Part shown: one piece after another, positions 8,163 to 16,449 of the stretch
Position numbering within the stretch: the first letter of the stretch is position 1
Layout: the number at the start of each line of letters is the position of its first letter
Assembly: GCF_004343725.1 (NCBI RefSeq)
Contig: NZ_PTQW01000016.1
Coordinates: 1-64,000 of the forward strand
Direction: 5' to 3'
Origin: Treponema sp. J25
Lineage (GTDB): Bacteria > Spirochaetota > Spirochaetia > Treponematales > Breznakiellaceae
Length of the DNA: 64,000 nucleotides
Translations under genes and position numbers: made by a program
The notes under the pieces: model-generated
The model's database searches: none
The model's input: only the letters and a program-made list of their open reading frames with translations
What the model was told of the DNA's origin: nothing

Positions 8163-11100
8163 TTAAATCGATACCGGGATGGCCGGCCGGCGGTATTCTT
8201 TTTCAAGGCTCCGGGCAACCTCTTCTCCTGCAAGAAGGGCCAGGGGAGCCTGTTCGTATGCTCGATACAGTTCCCGGGCCCGCTGCGCCAGCGCCTCGGC
8301 GGTGCAGTTCACCAGGAATTGAAGCTTTTGTTCCCGCTGTCGCTCCGTAATACCGGTCAGGAACCGTAAAAAGTCGGCCATGGCCTTTTCAGGATTGGTT
8401 TTAGGCCGGGTCTCTTTGGCATAGGCGCCGATGATGATCTTTTCAAGATATTCCTCTGGAAGTTTCTCCTGGGATGCCTGTTCCAGGACCGCCCGGATAC
8501 TCTGGATTGATCGGTGCACCTGGGGATCCCGATAGGTCGCCAGGACAAATACCGGCTCTAGACCATCGGGGAAGGCAAAGGCCCCATAGGCTCCCCCCTG
8601 CATGCGGATTTTCTCCCAAAGGGGCCCCGTGGACACATGATGGGCCAGCACCAGTTCTGCGCTGTGTTCGGGGCTCGCAAAGGGGGCCGCGGGAAAGGCC
8701 TGGGCCACAAACCCCACCTGGAGGGGCGGCACCAGAAAAATCTCAAGTCGCTGAGGGGACTGCGAGGGCTCTGAAGCAAGCGAGGCCCCAGCCTCCCCCC
8801 ATACTTCCTGGGAAAACAACTCCTTTTGGGGCCGGGGAGCCGAAAAACCCTGCAGGTGCTGGGCAAGCAGGGCCTCGGCCCGTTCCCGATAGGAATCTTC
8901 GCTCGTCAGGTGCACGAGGAGCCCCGCGGAAGCTACCAGGGTATCCCGGAGAGCCGAGAGTTTTGCGGCCACCTTCTCTATATCGTCGCGCACCAATGTT
9001 TGAACATAGCCAATCTGGGGAATCCCATACCAGAGATCTTCCACATAGCGAGCGCGGGAAGCGTACCGGCCCGCCGCGGAGATCGCATAGGAGTGCCCCG
9101 ACTGAATAAGAGAAGAGATCAGATCGTTTCGATACTCTACAAGGAGATCCTTAAGGCGGCGATGATCCGAAAAATCTGCAGTCCGGATAAGATCAAGCAC
9201 GAGGGGCAGGGCCGCTTCAAACCGCTCGTGAAGGGTCTTGAACCGAAAAACAATCCAATCCCGGCCCACCAGATCGAAGATCCCCGGCGAAGTGGCCACG
9301 GCCCTTGCCGCCCCCGGCGCAGCCGAGGAACTGTGCAAGAAGGCAGAAAATCCACCCACCACCCGGGCCATTCGGCTTGAGACCTGAGCGTAGGATTCGC
9401 CGGGAAGCCCCAGGGCCGGAATACAGCGGGCAAGGAAGGGAAGGAGCGCATAATCTTCCTTACCCACCACATCTACCGGGAAGGCCAGGTCGCCGTAGGT
9501 AATCCCATTGGTATACAGGCTATGGGCCACAAGGGGAATGGCTCCCAGGGACCCCACGGACCGTTCAACCCGTTCTACCTTGAGGGATATATCGGTCCGA
9601 CGGAGGTGGGGAATCCGCCCCAACATGGCCGGGTCATCCCCCTCACTTTGCTTTTGACGGACAAACTCGCTTTTCTGAAGGAGTTCCCGCCGTTCCTCTT
9701 CCGAAAGGCGCTCATAAAGGGCCTTCAGTTCCCGGGCTTCCGCTTCGGCTTTGCGCTGCGAAAGCCCCACCTCAGGGTACACCGAAACCAGGGCCCGATG
9801 GGGATTGTCCAGCAAATACCGGGTGATAAGCTCCTCAAAGTACCGGGGGTTTTGGGCTATCCGGTGCTTGAGCTGTTCAAAGGGCCTTCGAAATTGCAGG
9901 GTCTCCCAGGGGCTTGTGCCGTGGAGCCAGCCCCTGAGGCTCCGGCGCATAAGCACGAGCGAGAAGGGTCCCCCGGCCCGACGAAGTTCCTTGTTCGAAA
10001 ACTCTAACGAGAAGAGGGCCGCCTCTATCTCCTGGGGCGGGATGCCCCTCTCTACCAGGTCATGGAGGGTGCTCAGGATGAGGGCTTCCACATCCTTTTC
10101 CCGATTCGGCGCTACCCCCCGCAGCCCTGCGGCAAAGACCGTTTCCCGAAGGTCAGTCTCGAGGCCCGTTCCGGGGGCCAGGTCCTCTCCCAGATGGGAT
10201 TCCACCAGGGCCCGGGCAAGGGGAGATCCGTCGTGACCAAGGAGCACTTCCGTTAAGGCTGCGAGGCCCAGGGTTTCTTCTATGTCGGTGCTGTCCCCCG
10301 CAAGCCAGGAAAGGAGGACAATCGATTTTGCATCGGGAGAAGCCGCCGGATAGGGAACGGCAATGTGGCGAGGTTCCCCCCAGCGGGGAGCCCGCGGGAA
10401 CAGTCCCCCCCTCTTTCCCGGTGCGACTCCGTTTTCAAACGGGAAGGAATCCGTAGCATTGCTAAAAAATCGTTCCTCTAAAAAGGCAAGCTGGTCTTCC
10501 GTAGGGATGTTCCCGTACAAGAAAATGCGGCAATTCGCAGGACTGTAATAACGGCGATGGAACGCCCGAAGTTCTTCCCAGCTCAGGCGGGGGATTTCGT
10601 CGGGGTCACCCCCCGAATCAAAACCGTAAGGGGTTCCCTGGAGCACCGAACGGAAGACCCAATCGGCGGCGATGGATTCGGCAGATGAGTAGTTTCCCTT
10701 CATTTCGTTATACACCACCCCCGTCCGAATCAGCGGGGCCGACCGGTTAGCCATCGCCCCGTTTGTATGGGGTTCCCCTTTTTCTATAGTGGCGGGGATT
10801 TCGATCCGATGGCCTTCCTGCATAAAGGTCCATTCTTCCAAAAGGGGATGAAACACCGCATCACCGTACACCGCCATCAGGTTAAAATAATCCTGCCGAT
10901 TGGTAGAACTGGCGGGATATACCGTTTTATCAGGGAAGGTCATGGCATTCAAAAAGGTCTGGAGGCTTCCCTGGGCAAGCACCACAAAGGTATCTTTAAG
11001 GGGATACTGATGGGAGCCGCACAACACCGAATGTTCCAGGATGTGGGCCACCCCCGTTGAATCCGAAGGGGGTGTCGCGAAGGCAAAGGCAAAGAGGTTT

Positions 11101-11252
11101 TCTTCATCATCGGTATAGAGGTGGAACACCTCGGCCCCGGTTTGTTCGTGGCGGGCCCAGATACCCACCCCATTCAGTTCCTCGAGCGGTTCAATGGAAA
11201 CAATAGTAAAACCGTGCAGGTTTTGACCAATCGTAAGGGATGTTTGTATCAT
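8163..11252 (-). CDS. Zinc metallopeptidase, M16C (presequence-protease-like)
   Basis: A 1029-residue single-chain member of the M16C peptidase group, the size of presequence protease and its bacterial relatives. These enzymes enclose and degrade unfolded peptides in a closed chamber. The inverted zinc motif HILEH is intact (His70, Glu73, His74), followed by SVLCGSHQYPLKDTF, a hallmark of this subgroup. The distal Glu ligand is expected in the 'YNEMKGNYSS' region, where a conserved acidic residue is visible. No signal peptide is seen, so it is probably cytoplasmic. The gene starts 7 bases after the stop of a decayed upstream reading frame, suggesting a former operon. Confidence 0.95.
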   Translation of the reverse strand: MIQTSLTIGQNLHGFTIVSIEPLEELNGVGIWARHEQTGAEVFHLYTDDEENLFAFAFATPPSDSTGVAHILEHSVLCGSHQYPLKDTFVVLAQGSLQTFLNAMTFPDKTVYPASSTNRQDYFNLMAVYGDAVFHPLLEEWTFMQEGHRIEIPATIEKGEPHTNGAMANRSAPLIRTGVVYNEMKGNYSSAESIAADWVFRSVLQGTPYGFDSGGDPDEIPRLSWEELRAFHRRYYSPANCRIFLYGNIPTEDQLAFLEERFFSNATDSFPFENGVAPGKRGGLFPRAPRWGEPRHIAVPYPAASPDAKSIVLLSWLAGDSTDIEETLGLAALTEVLLGHDGSPLARALVESHLGEDLAPGTGLETDLRETVFAAGLRGVAPNREKDVEALILSTLHDLVERGIPPQEIEAALFSLEFSNKELRRAGGPFSLVLMRRSLRGWLHGTSPWETLQFRRPFEQLKHRIAQNPRYFEELITRYLLDNPHRALVSVYPEVGLSQRKAEAEARELKALYERLSEEERRELLQKSEFVRQKQSEGDDPAMLGRIPHLRRTDISLKVERVERSVGSLGAIPLVAHSLYTNGITYGDLAFPVDVVGKEDYALLPFLARCIPALGLPGESYAQVSSRMARVVGGFSAFLHSSSAAPGAARAVATSPGIFDLVGRDWIVFRFKTLHERFEAALPLVLDLIRTADFSDHRRLKDLLVEYRNDLISSLIQSGHSYAISAAGRYASRARYVEDLWYGIPQIGYVQTLVRDDIEKVAAKLSALRDTLVASAGLLVHLTSEDSYRERAEALLAQHLQGFSAPRPQKELFSQEVWGEAGASLASEPSQSPQRLEIFLVPPLQVGFVAQAFPAAPFASPEHSAELVLAHHVSTGPLWEKIRMQGGAYGAFAFPDGLEPVFVLATYRDPQVHRSIQSIRAVLEQASQEKLPEEYLEKIIIGAYAKETRPKTNPEKAMADFLRFLTGITERQREQKLQFLVNCTAEALAQRARELYRAYEQAPLALLAGEEVARSLEKEYRRPAIPVSI

Positions 11253-11259
11253 GTTCTAT

Positions 11260-11544
11260 TCATACCCCAGGGGACAGGACCGTGTAAACAGGCCCCTCTC
11301 CTGTGGATACCCCCTTGTGTATCCAGGGGGACCGCTCAAATTTCACCCGCCGAGTCGCCTGTACCACCACAAAAAGGGCGCCCGACACGTCCGTTGCCGC
11401 TAAAGTAACAAGGGGTTCATTTTCCCAAACCAAAAGATGGGAACGGGGCGCCCTCTTTTTCAAAAAGGCTCATCGTCTCAAACCCGTATAAAAGAGGGGA
11501 AAAGGGGCTCCTTCTTCGTCAAAAGGGATCGTTAGTTTTAAGCA
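11260..11544 (-). pseudogene. Possible decayed gene or relic upstream of the M16 peptidase
   Basis: One minus-strand frame reads as plausible protein across an in-frame TGA at 11470-11472: LTIPFDEEGAPFPLFYTG and LRR before the stop, then AFLKKRAPRSHLLVWENEPL, VTLAATDVSGALFVVVQA and on to a natural stop at 11260. Without the TGA it would give ~95 residues. A 67-residue product from a TTG (11463) is the alternative. The segment TIPFDEE resembles the FliG1-like C terminus just upstream (TIPFIDEED), hinting at a local duplication. No family is recognised. Another reading is simple non-coding spacer with chance openness. Confidence 0.35.
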
Positions 11545-11614
11545 TTAGTTTTAAGAAGGGCATCCAACAAAAAAGCGTCGGGGGATCCTCTTCGCCAAAA
11601 GGATCCATCAGTCG

Positions 11615-13225
11615 TTAGGTAACCAGGTCTTCCTCATCGATAAAGGGGATGGTCCCCTTTTCACGGCCCAGACGAAGCCACGAAAGGAAGTCCCGCTCTA
11701 TTTCCGCCACATCCCGGCGGGGAACCGCCCCCAGGAGTTCTCCTTCCTGTTCCACCAGGGTACGACGGGTACTCGAGAGATTCGATTTAATCTTATCCAC
11801 CACCCGATGGGTCTTGCCTTTCAAAAGAAGGGCAATATCCCGATCGCCCATGGAACGGAGTTTTTCCTGGAGCACCCGGTCTTCTATTCGCACAATATCC
11901 TCGATGGTATACAACCGCTCTTTTAATTCCTGGCCCAGGGTAGGGTCCTGTTCTTCTAGGGCCTCTAAAATCTCTTCCCCCAGTTCTGGATTGCTATGTC
12001 GCAGTATTTCAGCCAGGGTAGCCTTCCCATCAATTTCAGGGCTATCTACCTTTCCTACATTCCGAATTTTCTCCCGGAGGGCCTCCGAAACCCGTTCGAT
12101 CACCTCAGGGGCAATTTTCTGCATCTTCGCAATCCGTCGCACCACCTGGACCCGGATAGAAGGATCCAACAGCTTGATGCAGCGGGCCGCCAATGGGGGC
12201 GAAAGGTGGGAGAAAATAAGGGCCAGCGTAGGGATGGTTTCTTCTTTTAAAAGGGGGACAATCTGTTCCGCCCGGTATTCTTCTAAGAACTGAAAGGGTT
12301 TTTCCAGGGCTTGTGGAGCGGCCCGCCGGAGATAGCGCTCTGCCACCTCTTCCCCAAAGGCCTGGGTAAGGAGCAGTTTCGCCGTTTCAGGCCCTCCCTG
12401 TGCCTTCCGATCGACCCCATAGCTTCCCAAACGATGGGCCAAGAGGGCCCGAAATTCTTCCAGAACCTCTTTTGCCTCTTCCTGGGTAACCACCTTAATC
12501 GAGGCAAGTTCCCGGGTTATCGCTTCGATTTGGGCCTCATCCAGCCGCGAGAGGATCTGGGAGGCCTCTTCTTTACCGATAATCAGGAGCAGCTTGGCCA
12601 CCCGCCGAAACTTGCTTTCCTGGGTTCCCCCCTTTGGAGTCGCCCCCCCTTCCTTCTCGGCCCGGGGTGCGCCCGACGGCAGCGGACCTTCTCTCGTTTG
12701 TTTCTGAAAGCCCCCCTCCCTCTCTCCTCGAGGGGTGTAGCCCTGTGAAGGCTTCCGCGACTTTTCTCCCTGTACACCCTTTGTGCGATCCTCCGCAGCA
12801 TCAGGGGTACCCCTCGAAGAAGTAAAAGGGGCTCCCCTGGAAGAAGAGCCTTTTTGAGTATCCTTTTTGTGATCCTCTACAAACATGGACTTTTCCTTTG
12901 ATGCCCCAGCCCCTGCGGTGGTAACCTTGAAGAAACCTCCCGCTGACGGTGCTTCTGTCGCCGAAGGGGCTCTTGTGGTCCCACTTTTTGGGGAAGGGGA
13001 CCCTTCTTTATTTACAGGAGGTTTCTCATCGGAGCGAAGCGGCACCTCCTGGAGGACCGGGGAACCAGAGCGCCGGGGACGCCCAGAGCCGTCGCGAGAA
13101 GAACCAGGGCCCCCCGTTCCCTCCCCTTCTTTCTCCCCTTCTTCCGTATCCTGTTTGAGAATCCGCTTATACGCGGCGAGGCGCATCTTTTCCAGCGGTG
13201 TTTCGGAAGCACCCATGGGAAACAT
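11615..13225 (-). CDS. FliG-like flagellar motor switch protein (FliG1-type, long N-terminal extension)
   Basis: A 536-residue protein. Residues ~210-536 follow the FliG order: an N domain (LLLIIGKEEASQILSRLDEA), a middle armadillo-like domain and a C-terminal motor domain with LYTIEDIVRIEDRVLQ and MGDRDIALLLKGKTHR, which keeps charged torque-helix residues. The usual EHPQ signature of the middle domain is not preserved (EETIPTLALIFSHL instead). Residues 1-205 are low-complexity, rich in Gly, Ser, Lys and Glu, absent from ordinary FliG (~335 residues). Spirochaetes carry two FliG homologues; this divergent one matches the FliG1 type, which influences filament assembly at one pole. Stand-alone position outside a flagellar operon also fits. 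Confidence 0.85.
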   Translation of the reverse strand: MFPMGASETPLEKMRLAAYKRILKQDTEEGEKEGEGTGGPGSSRDGSGRPRRSGSPVLQEVPLRSDEKPPVNKEGSPSPKSGTTRAPSATEAPSAGGFFKVTTAGAGASKEKSMFVEDHKKDTQKGSSSRGAPFTSSRGTPDAAEDRTKGVQGEKSRKPSQGYTPRGEREGGFQKQTREGPLPSGAPRAEKEGGATPKGGTQESKFRRVAKLLLIIGKEEASQILSRLDEAQIEAITRELASIKVVTQEEAKEVLEEFRALLAHRLGSYGVDRKAQGGPETAKLLLTQAFGEEVAERYLRRAAPQALEKPFQFLEEYRAEQIVPLLKEETIPTLALIFSHLSPPLAARCIKLLDPSIRVQVVRRIAKMQKIAPEVIERVSEALREKIRNVGKVDSPEIDGKATLAEILRHSNPELGEEILEALEEQDPTLGQELKERLYTIEDIVRIEDRVLQEKLRSMGDRDIALLLKGKTHRVVDKIKSNLSSTRRTLVEQEGELLGAVPRRDVAEIERDFLSWLRLGREKGTIPFIDEEDLVT

Positions 13226-13260
13226 CCTATGCCGAGAAGCGGCGCCTCGTCAATGCGGAA

Positions 13261-14247
13261 TCACTCCAGTCCGCCGGTCAATGCGCGAATATATTGAAGT
13301 CGTTCATAGGACGCTTCCCGGTTATTCGCCATGTAGGAAAGACAACCCCGGAAGGCATTGATATCCTCTATGTTTCGGCGATCGAGGTGAGCCGAAAATT
13401 CCTCTATCAGCCGTTCTAATACCCCGAGCCCCTTTTGGTACAATAGTGAACAGACCTGCACCGCCGTAGCCCCCGCAGCAATCATCTTAAGGGCCGTTTC
13501 AGCCGAATGAATCCCCGTGGCCGCCACCAGTTCACAATCTACTTTACCATAGAGGTTTGCAATCCAGCGGAGACTTTCATAGTAATCCTGAGGGGAGCTT
13601 AACGTCGGGCCAGGAATAACGGTCATGGAGTCTAATTTAAAATCAAAGCGGTAAAAGCGATTAAACAGCACCACCGACCGGGCGCCGGCCCCGGCAAGCC
13701 GTTCAATAAGGTTTCCTGGATTGGTGTAATAGGGGCCAAGTTTGACCGCGATGGGCAACTTTGTTCGCACCGAAACCTGACGGACAATGGCAAGGACCTG
13801 TTCCTCCAGGTCCCGGCCTTGTTCCTGGGGAGAGCGGGGCCAGAGGGCAATATTCAGTTCCAGAGCCCGGGCGCCAGCCTGTTCAATCTGTTCTGCAAAA
13901 TCCACCCATCGGGAGGAGCTTATACAGTTAATGCTCGCAATGATAGGGACGTCCCCCGCACTGGCGACGGCCCGGCGAATCAATTGGAGATATTCGCTTG
14001 CCCCCGCCTCTATACCAAGATTTTCCAGAAAGGCCTCCGCTTCCGGGTGAGCCATATCAAGATCCTGTTGTACGCTGGCAAGATAGGAGCGGATCTGTTC
14101 CTCAAACAGGGATTTGAGCACGATGGCCCCCGCACCGAGGCTTACCAATTTCTGAATATTCTCCGGTGCATTGGTGATACCACTGGCCGCCACAATAAAG
14201 GGATTCCGCAAAGGAAGCCCCATATAGGTAGTGTTAATAATTGCCAT
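13261..14247 (-). CDS. Dihydroorotate dehydrogenase-like flavoprotein
   Basis: A 328-residue TIM-barrel protein of the dihydroorotate dehydrogenase/PreA superfamily, preceded by a GGGGAGG ribosome binding site. It begins with the family pattern GLPLRNPFIVAASGITN, has PIIASINCISSSRWVDFAEQ with ALELNIALWP, an IAVKLGPYYTN segment and a C-terminal FMN phosphate-binding region (ELVAATGIHSAETALKMIAA, GATAVQVCSLL). Members of this 'DHODH-like' subgroup are distinct from PyrD proper and their substrate is uncertain. No pyrimidine genes adjoin it, so a role in uridylate synthesis cannot be assumed. It is convergent with nothing and stands alone. Confidence 0.88.
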   Translation of the reverse strand: MAIINTTYMGLPLRNPFIVAASGITNAPENIQKLVSLGAGAIVLKSLFEEQIRSYLASVQQDLDMAHPEAEAFLENLGIEAGASEYLQLIRRAVASAGDVPIIASINCISSSRWVDFAEQIEQAGARALELNIALWPRSPQEQGRDLEEQVLAIVRQVSVRTKLPIAVKLGPYYTNPGNLIERLAGAGARSVVLFNRFYRFDFKLDSMTVIPGPTLSSPQDYYESLRWIANLYGKVDCELVAATGIHSAETALKMIAAGATAVQVCSLLYQKGLGVLERLIEEFSAHLDRRNIEDINAFRGCLSYMANNREASYERLQYIRALTGGLE

Positions 14248-14339
14248 GGATGCGCCTCCCCAACGATATTCACGCTACCTCAAATATACGGGACTTTCCA
14301 TAAAAATGGTAGGGATTTTTCGAGAGAAAATCACTTCTT

Positions 14340-14690
14340 TCAACACCTCTGGGCTCCCCCCTTGCGCCTCTGGAACCACCAGTTCCTCCGCCCCCACCGG
14401 AAAGGCGGCTCGTGCCCTCATTGTCCAGGCGGGGGAGCACCGCAGCGCCCCCTACCGGCTTGGCCCGTACCAGACTGCCGCCTCATCCCTCGCGGCTCCC
14501 CCCACGCGCCTGCTTCCTTCGTCGCTTCGACATTACCCCCAGGCCGGGCTTCCAGCCCGGCCCACTACCTTAGCTCCCACGGCTCAGGCGATCAGGCGCT
14601 CCCCCCACTCCGGGCTCACCCCCGGCGGGGCCCTTCTCAGGGCCCCGCCGGGAGTTCGTGGGGAGGACGTCCCCCAAAAAAGATACAGGA
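14340..14690. repeat. GC-rich hairpin-bearing intergenic region
   Basis: A ~350-base very GC-rich block within the 650-base gap upstream of the DHODH-like gene. It contains two perfect hairpins: GGCCGGGCT-TTC region at 14542-14562 (9-bp stem, TCC loop) and CCCGGCGGGGCCCT at 14621-14634 with its exact complement at 14639-14652 (14-bp stem, TCTC loop). On the minus strand, 14404-14452 resembles the start of the dispersed repeats B and C (GGGGGCGCTGCGG...TCCCCCGC...CCGCC). No protein is recognised in it. Confidence 0.7.
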
Positions 14691-14712
14691 TTGCTATTTT
14701 CTCGCTATTTTT

Positions 14713-14766
14713 TAAGCGGTAAGGATTCTGATTTCTTGAACACAAAACTATACGCTTTACCGCTTA
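14713..14766. repeat. 10-bp inverted repeat pair
   Basis: TAAGCGGTAA at 14713-14722 and TTACCGCTTA at 14757-14766 are exact complements separated by 34 bases of AT-rich sequence. They adjoin the end of the GC-rich block. They could be the stem of a structured RNA, a bipartite operator or the ends of a small element. The rest of 14767-14897 shows nothing recognised. Confidence 0.5.
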
Positions 14767-14897
14767 CCTTTCCCATACCACACCATCAGATGAGGCCCAC
14801 ACATCGTCATAATAGTATCGCTACCGCCCCTGCCCGAGCGGGAAAAGTCTTAAATTAGTATAAGCACTTCATTATTATGCAATTTGAGCAGGATCCC

Positions 14898-15258
14898 CTA
14901 TTTCTTTAGCACATACACACCCTCAGCACTGACTCCTGCACCAAAATCTAGATGTGCTGGATCACCATATTCATACACAAATATTCGATCCTTAAAATAA
15001 ATAAAAAATAAAAGGCAGGTATCTTTGAGACGTACGGACGTTGGATTTGCTTCATAATAACCGAGAACAAGCTTATTTATCATAATAGTAATAGCCAAAA
15101 AGATAGACCTCATTTTCTACTTTGAATTCCTTCAATACCCTGGAAATAGGGTACTTCCCATCAATTTCTCCAGAATATTGCCGCATTGATACATCAGGAC
15201 TTATGGCCTACGAAAAATCTGAAAAGAGAAAAAGAATAAAAGAAAACAATAGCACCAT
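14898..15258 (-). pseudogene. Decayed gene for a small exported protein
   Basis: From ATG 15258 the frame gives a typical signal peptide (MVLLFSFILFLFSDFS), a TAG, then in the same frame AISPDVSMRQYSGEIDGKYP and ISRVLKEFKVENEVYLFGYY up to a stop near 15074. Protein-like sequence resumes in the next frame (NKLVLGYYEANPTSV, LKDTCLLFFIYFKDRIFVYE, YGDPAHLDFGAG) to TAG at 14898. So there is one nonsense codon at the expected cleavage site and one frameshift in a short run of TAT/A. An AAGGA site precedes the start and a good promoter lies upstream. The intact product would be ~118 residues, ~100 after cleavage. No family is recognised. Confidence 0.55.
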
Positions 15259-15287
15259 AGACACATTCCTTTTACCTTTTTTTTGGG

Positions 15288-15315
15288 ATTGTAATAGATT
15301 GAACAAAGATGTCAA
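15288..15315 (-). promoter_or_regulatory. Sigma-70-type promoter of the decayed exported-protein gene
   Basis: On the minus strand TTGACA (15315-15310) is followed after 16 bases by TACAAT (15293-15288). The predicted start lies ~25 bases before the AAGGA-preceded ATG at 15258. Its good preservation supports the downstream sequence having been a gene until recently. Confidence 0.55.
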
Positions 15316-15456
15316 TAAAATCCAGAAAAAATGACAGCCCCGTTTTTATCTATACAAGACATAAAAAAGTGCAACAGCGGCACTTCGAAATTCTAAAAAG
15401 ACATGACTCGATCGTGCCGCCATCCTACTAACAGCATAATAACAGGGAAAGATGAT

Positions 15457-16233
15457 TTATTTTAATGAAACGAGAATATTCTGTACCAGGCCGTCGGCCA
15501 TTTCCTGCAACTGAGGAGAAAGATTCTCCCACAGGAGAGCCCCCCGTTGAGCTAGTTCCTGATGCCAAGGGAAACGGGCCAATACGGGGATACGGAGACT
15601 TCCCCTACTATCCCTTCGCTGAGCCTGAGAGAAAAGAGAAAATTCGGTTCCACAGTGGGGACACACCATGGATCCCATGTTTTCCACCATGCCCAGAACC
15701 TTTACGTTTGTTTTTTTCGCCATTTTTACTGATTTGGCCACGATCATGGACACAAAGTCCTGAGGGGTCACGACTACTACAATACCATCCAGGGGAAGTT
15801 GCTGGAAACCACTCAGGACCACATCACTTGTTCCCGGAGGAAAGTCCACCACAAGGTAATCCAGTTCACCCCATTCCGCTTCTTCATAGAATTGTTTTAG
15901 AGCCCCCGACAGAAGCGGTCCCCGCCAGATTACCGGTTCTTCTTCATCGGGCAAGAACATGTTAATTGAGATAACCTTAATACCTTGCTCGGCTTCTAGG
16001 GGGAAAATTTTTTCCCCATCACTTTCACCCTTCAGACCCTCAAGACCAAGCAATCGGGGGATACTCGGCCCAGTCATATCAGCATCGAGAATCCCCGTGG
16101 TATAGCCCCGGGCAGCCAGAGCCTGGGCCAACAACACGCTGGTAGTAGATTTCCCTACTCCACCCTTTCCGCTCACTACCCCAATCATTTGTTTAATTCC
16201 CCTCTTGGGGAATTTTTCTATTTCTCCACTCAT
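15457..16233 (-). CDS. Mrp/NBP35-type P-loop ATPase (iron-sulfur carrier)
   Basis: A 258-residue member of the Mrp/ApbC family, ATPases that bind and hand over Fe-S clusters. The deviant Walker A SGKGGVGKST is at residues 21-30, with LDADMTGPSIPRLLG, the switch region LVVDFPPGTSDVVL and a VCPHCGTEFSLF cysteine pair near the C terminus that would bridge a cluster at the dimer interface. The length is that of the core domain without an N-terminal MIP18-like extension. It is encoded alone. Upstream, a TTGACA-like element lies inside the relic of another gene. Confidence 0.93.
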   Translation of the reverse strand: MSGEIEKFPKRGIKQMIGVVSGKGGVGKSTTSVLLAQALAARGYTTGILDADMTGPSIPRLLGLEGLKGESDGEKIFPLEAEQGIKVISINMFLPDEEEPVIWRGPLLSGALKQFYEEAEWGELDYLVVDFPPGTSDVVLSGFQQLPLDGIVVVVTPQDFVSMIVAKSVKMAKKTNVKVLGMVENMGSMVCPHCGTEFSLFSQAQRRDSRGSLRIPVLARFPWHQELAQRGALLWENLSPQLQEMADGLVQNILVSLK

Positions 16234-16309
16234 GATGCTTTCATTATGAGCATATGACCATTTTTGTCAAGACAAAAAGATTTCACCATTTCTGGGTGAG
16301 GGAGGTGGA

Positions 16310-16448
16310 TAGTATTGCAAAAATGCTCTTTAATTATGCCGCTACTACTCTGTAAAATGAGTATCGCCACCACCACATAGAGAAGTGCCTAAGAGCCGAC
16401 AATAATACCCACTAGTTTGACCGATAGGGGCAGAAATCTGCGATTCAT
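16310..16448 (-). pseudogene. Relic of the 5' end of a membrane sensor/chemoreceptor-like gene
   Basis: ATG at 16448 lies one base after the helicase stop. The frame reads MNRRFLPLSVKLVGIIVGS, TAG, then ALLYVVVAILILQSSSGIIK and EHFCN before similarity to a protein fades. The TAG interrupts an otherwise continuous first transmembrane helix of the kind that begins methyl-accepting chemotaxis proteins or sensor kinases (basic N terminus, helix, then periplasmic 'QSSSGIIKE'). The rest of the gene is missing and the mrp promoter region follows. The family assignment is inference from the helix pattern only. Confidence 0.45.
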
Positions 16449-16449
16449 C

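Noticed and set aside
8474-10256. Plus-strand frames of 100-210 codons inside the M16C peptidase gene
   Set aside because: They are antisense shadows of a strongly supported gene and read as Pro/Arg-rich sequence without ribosome sites.
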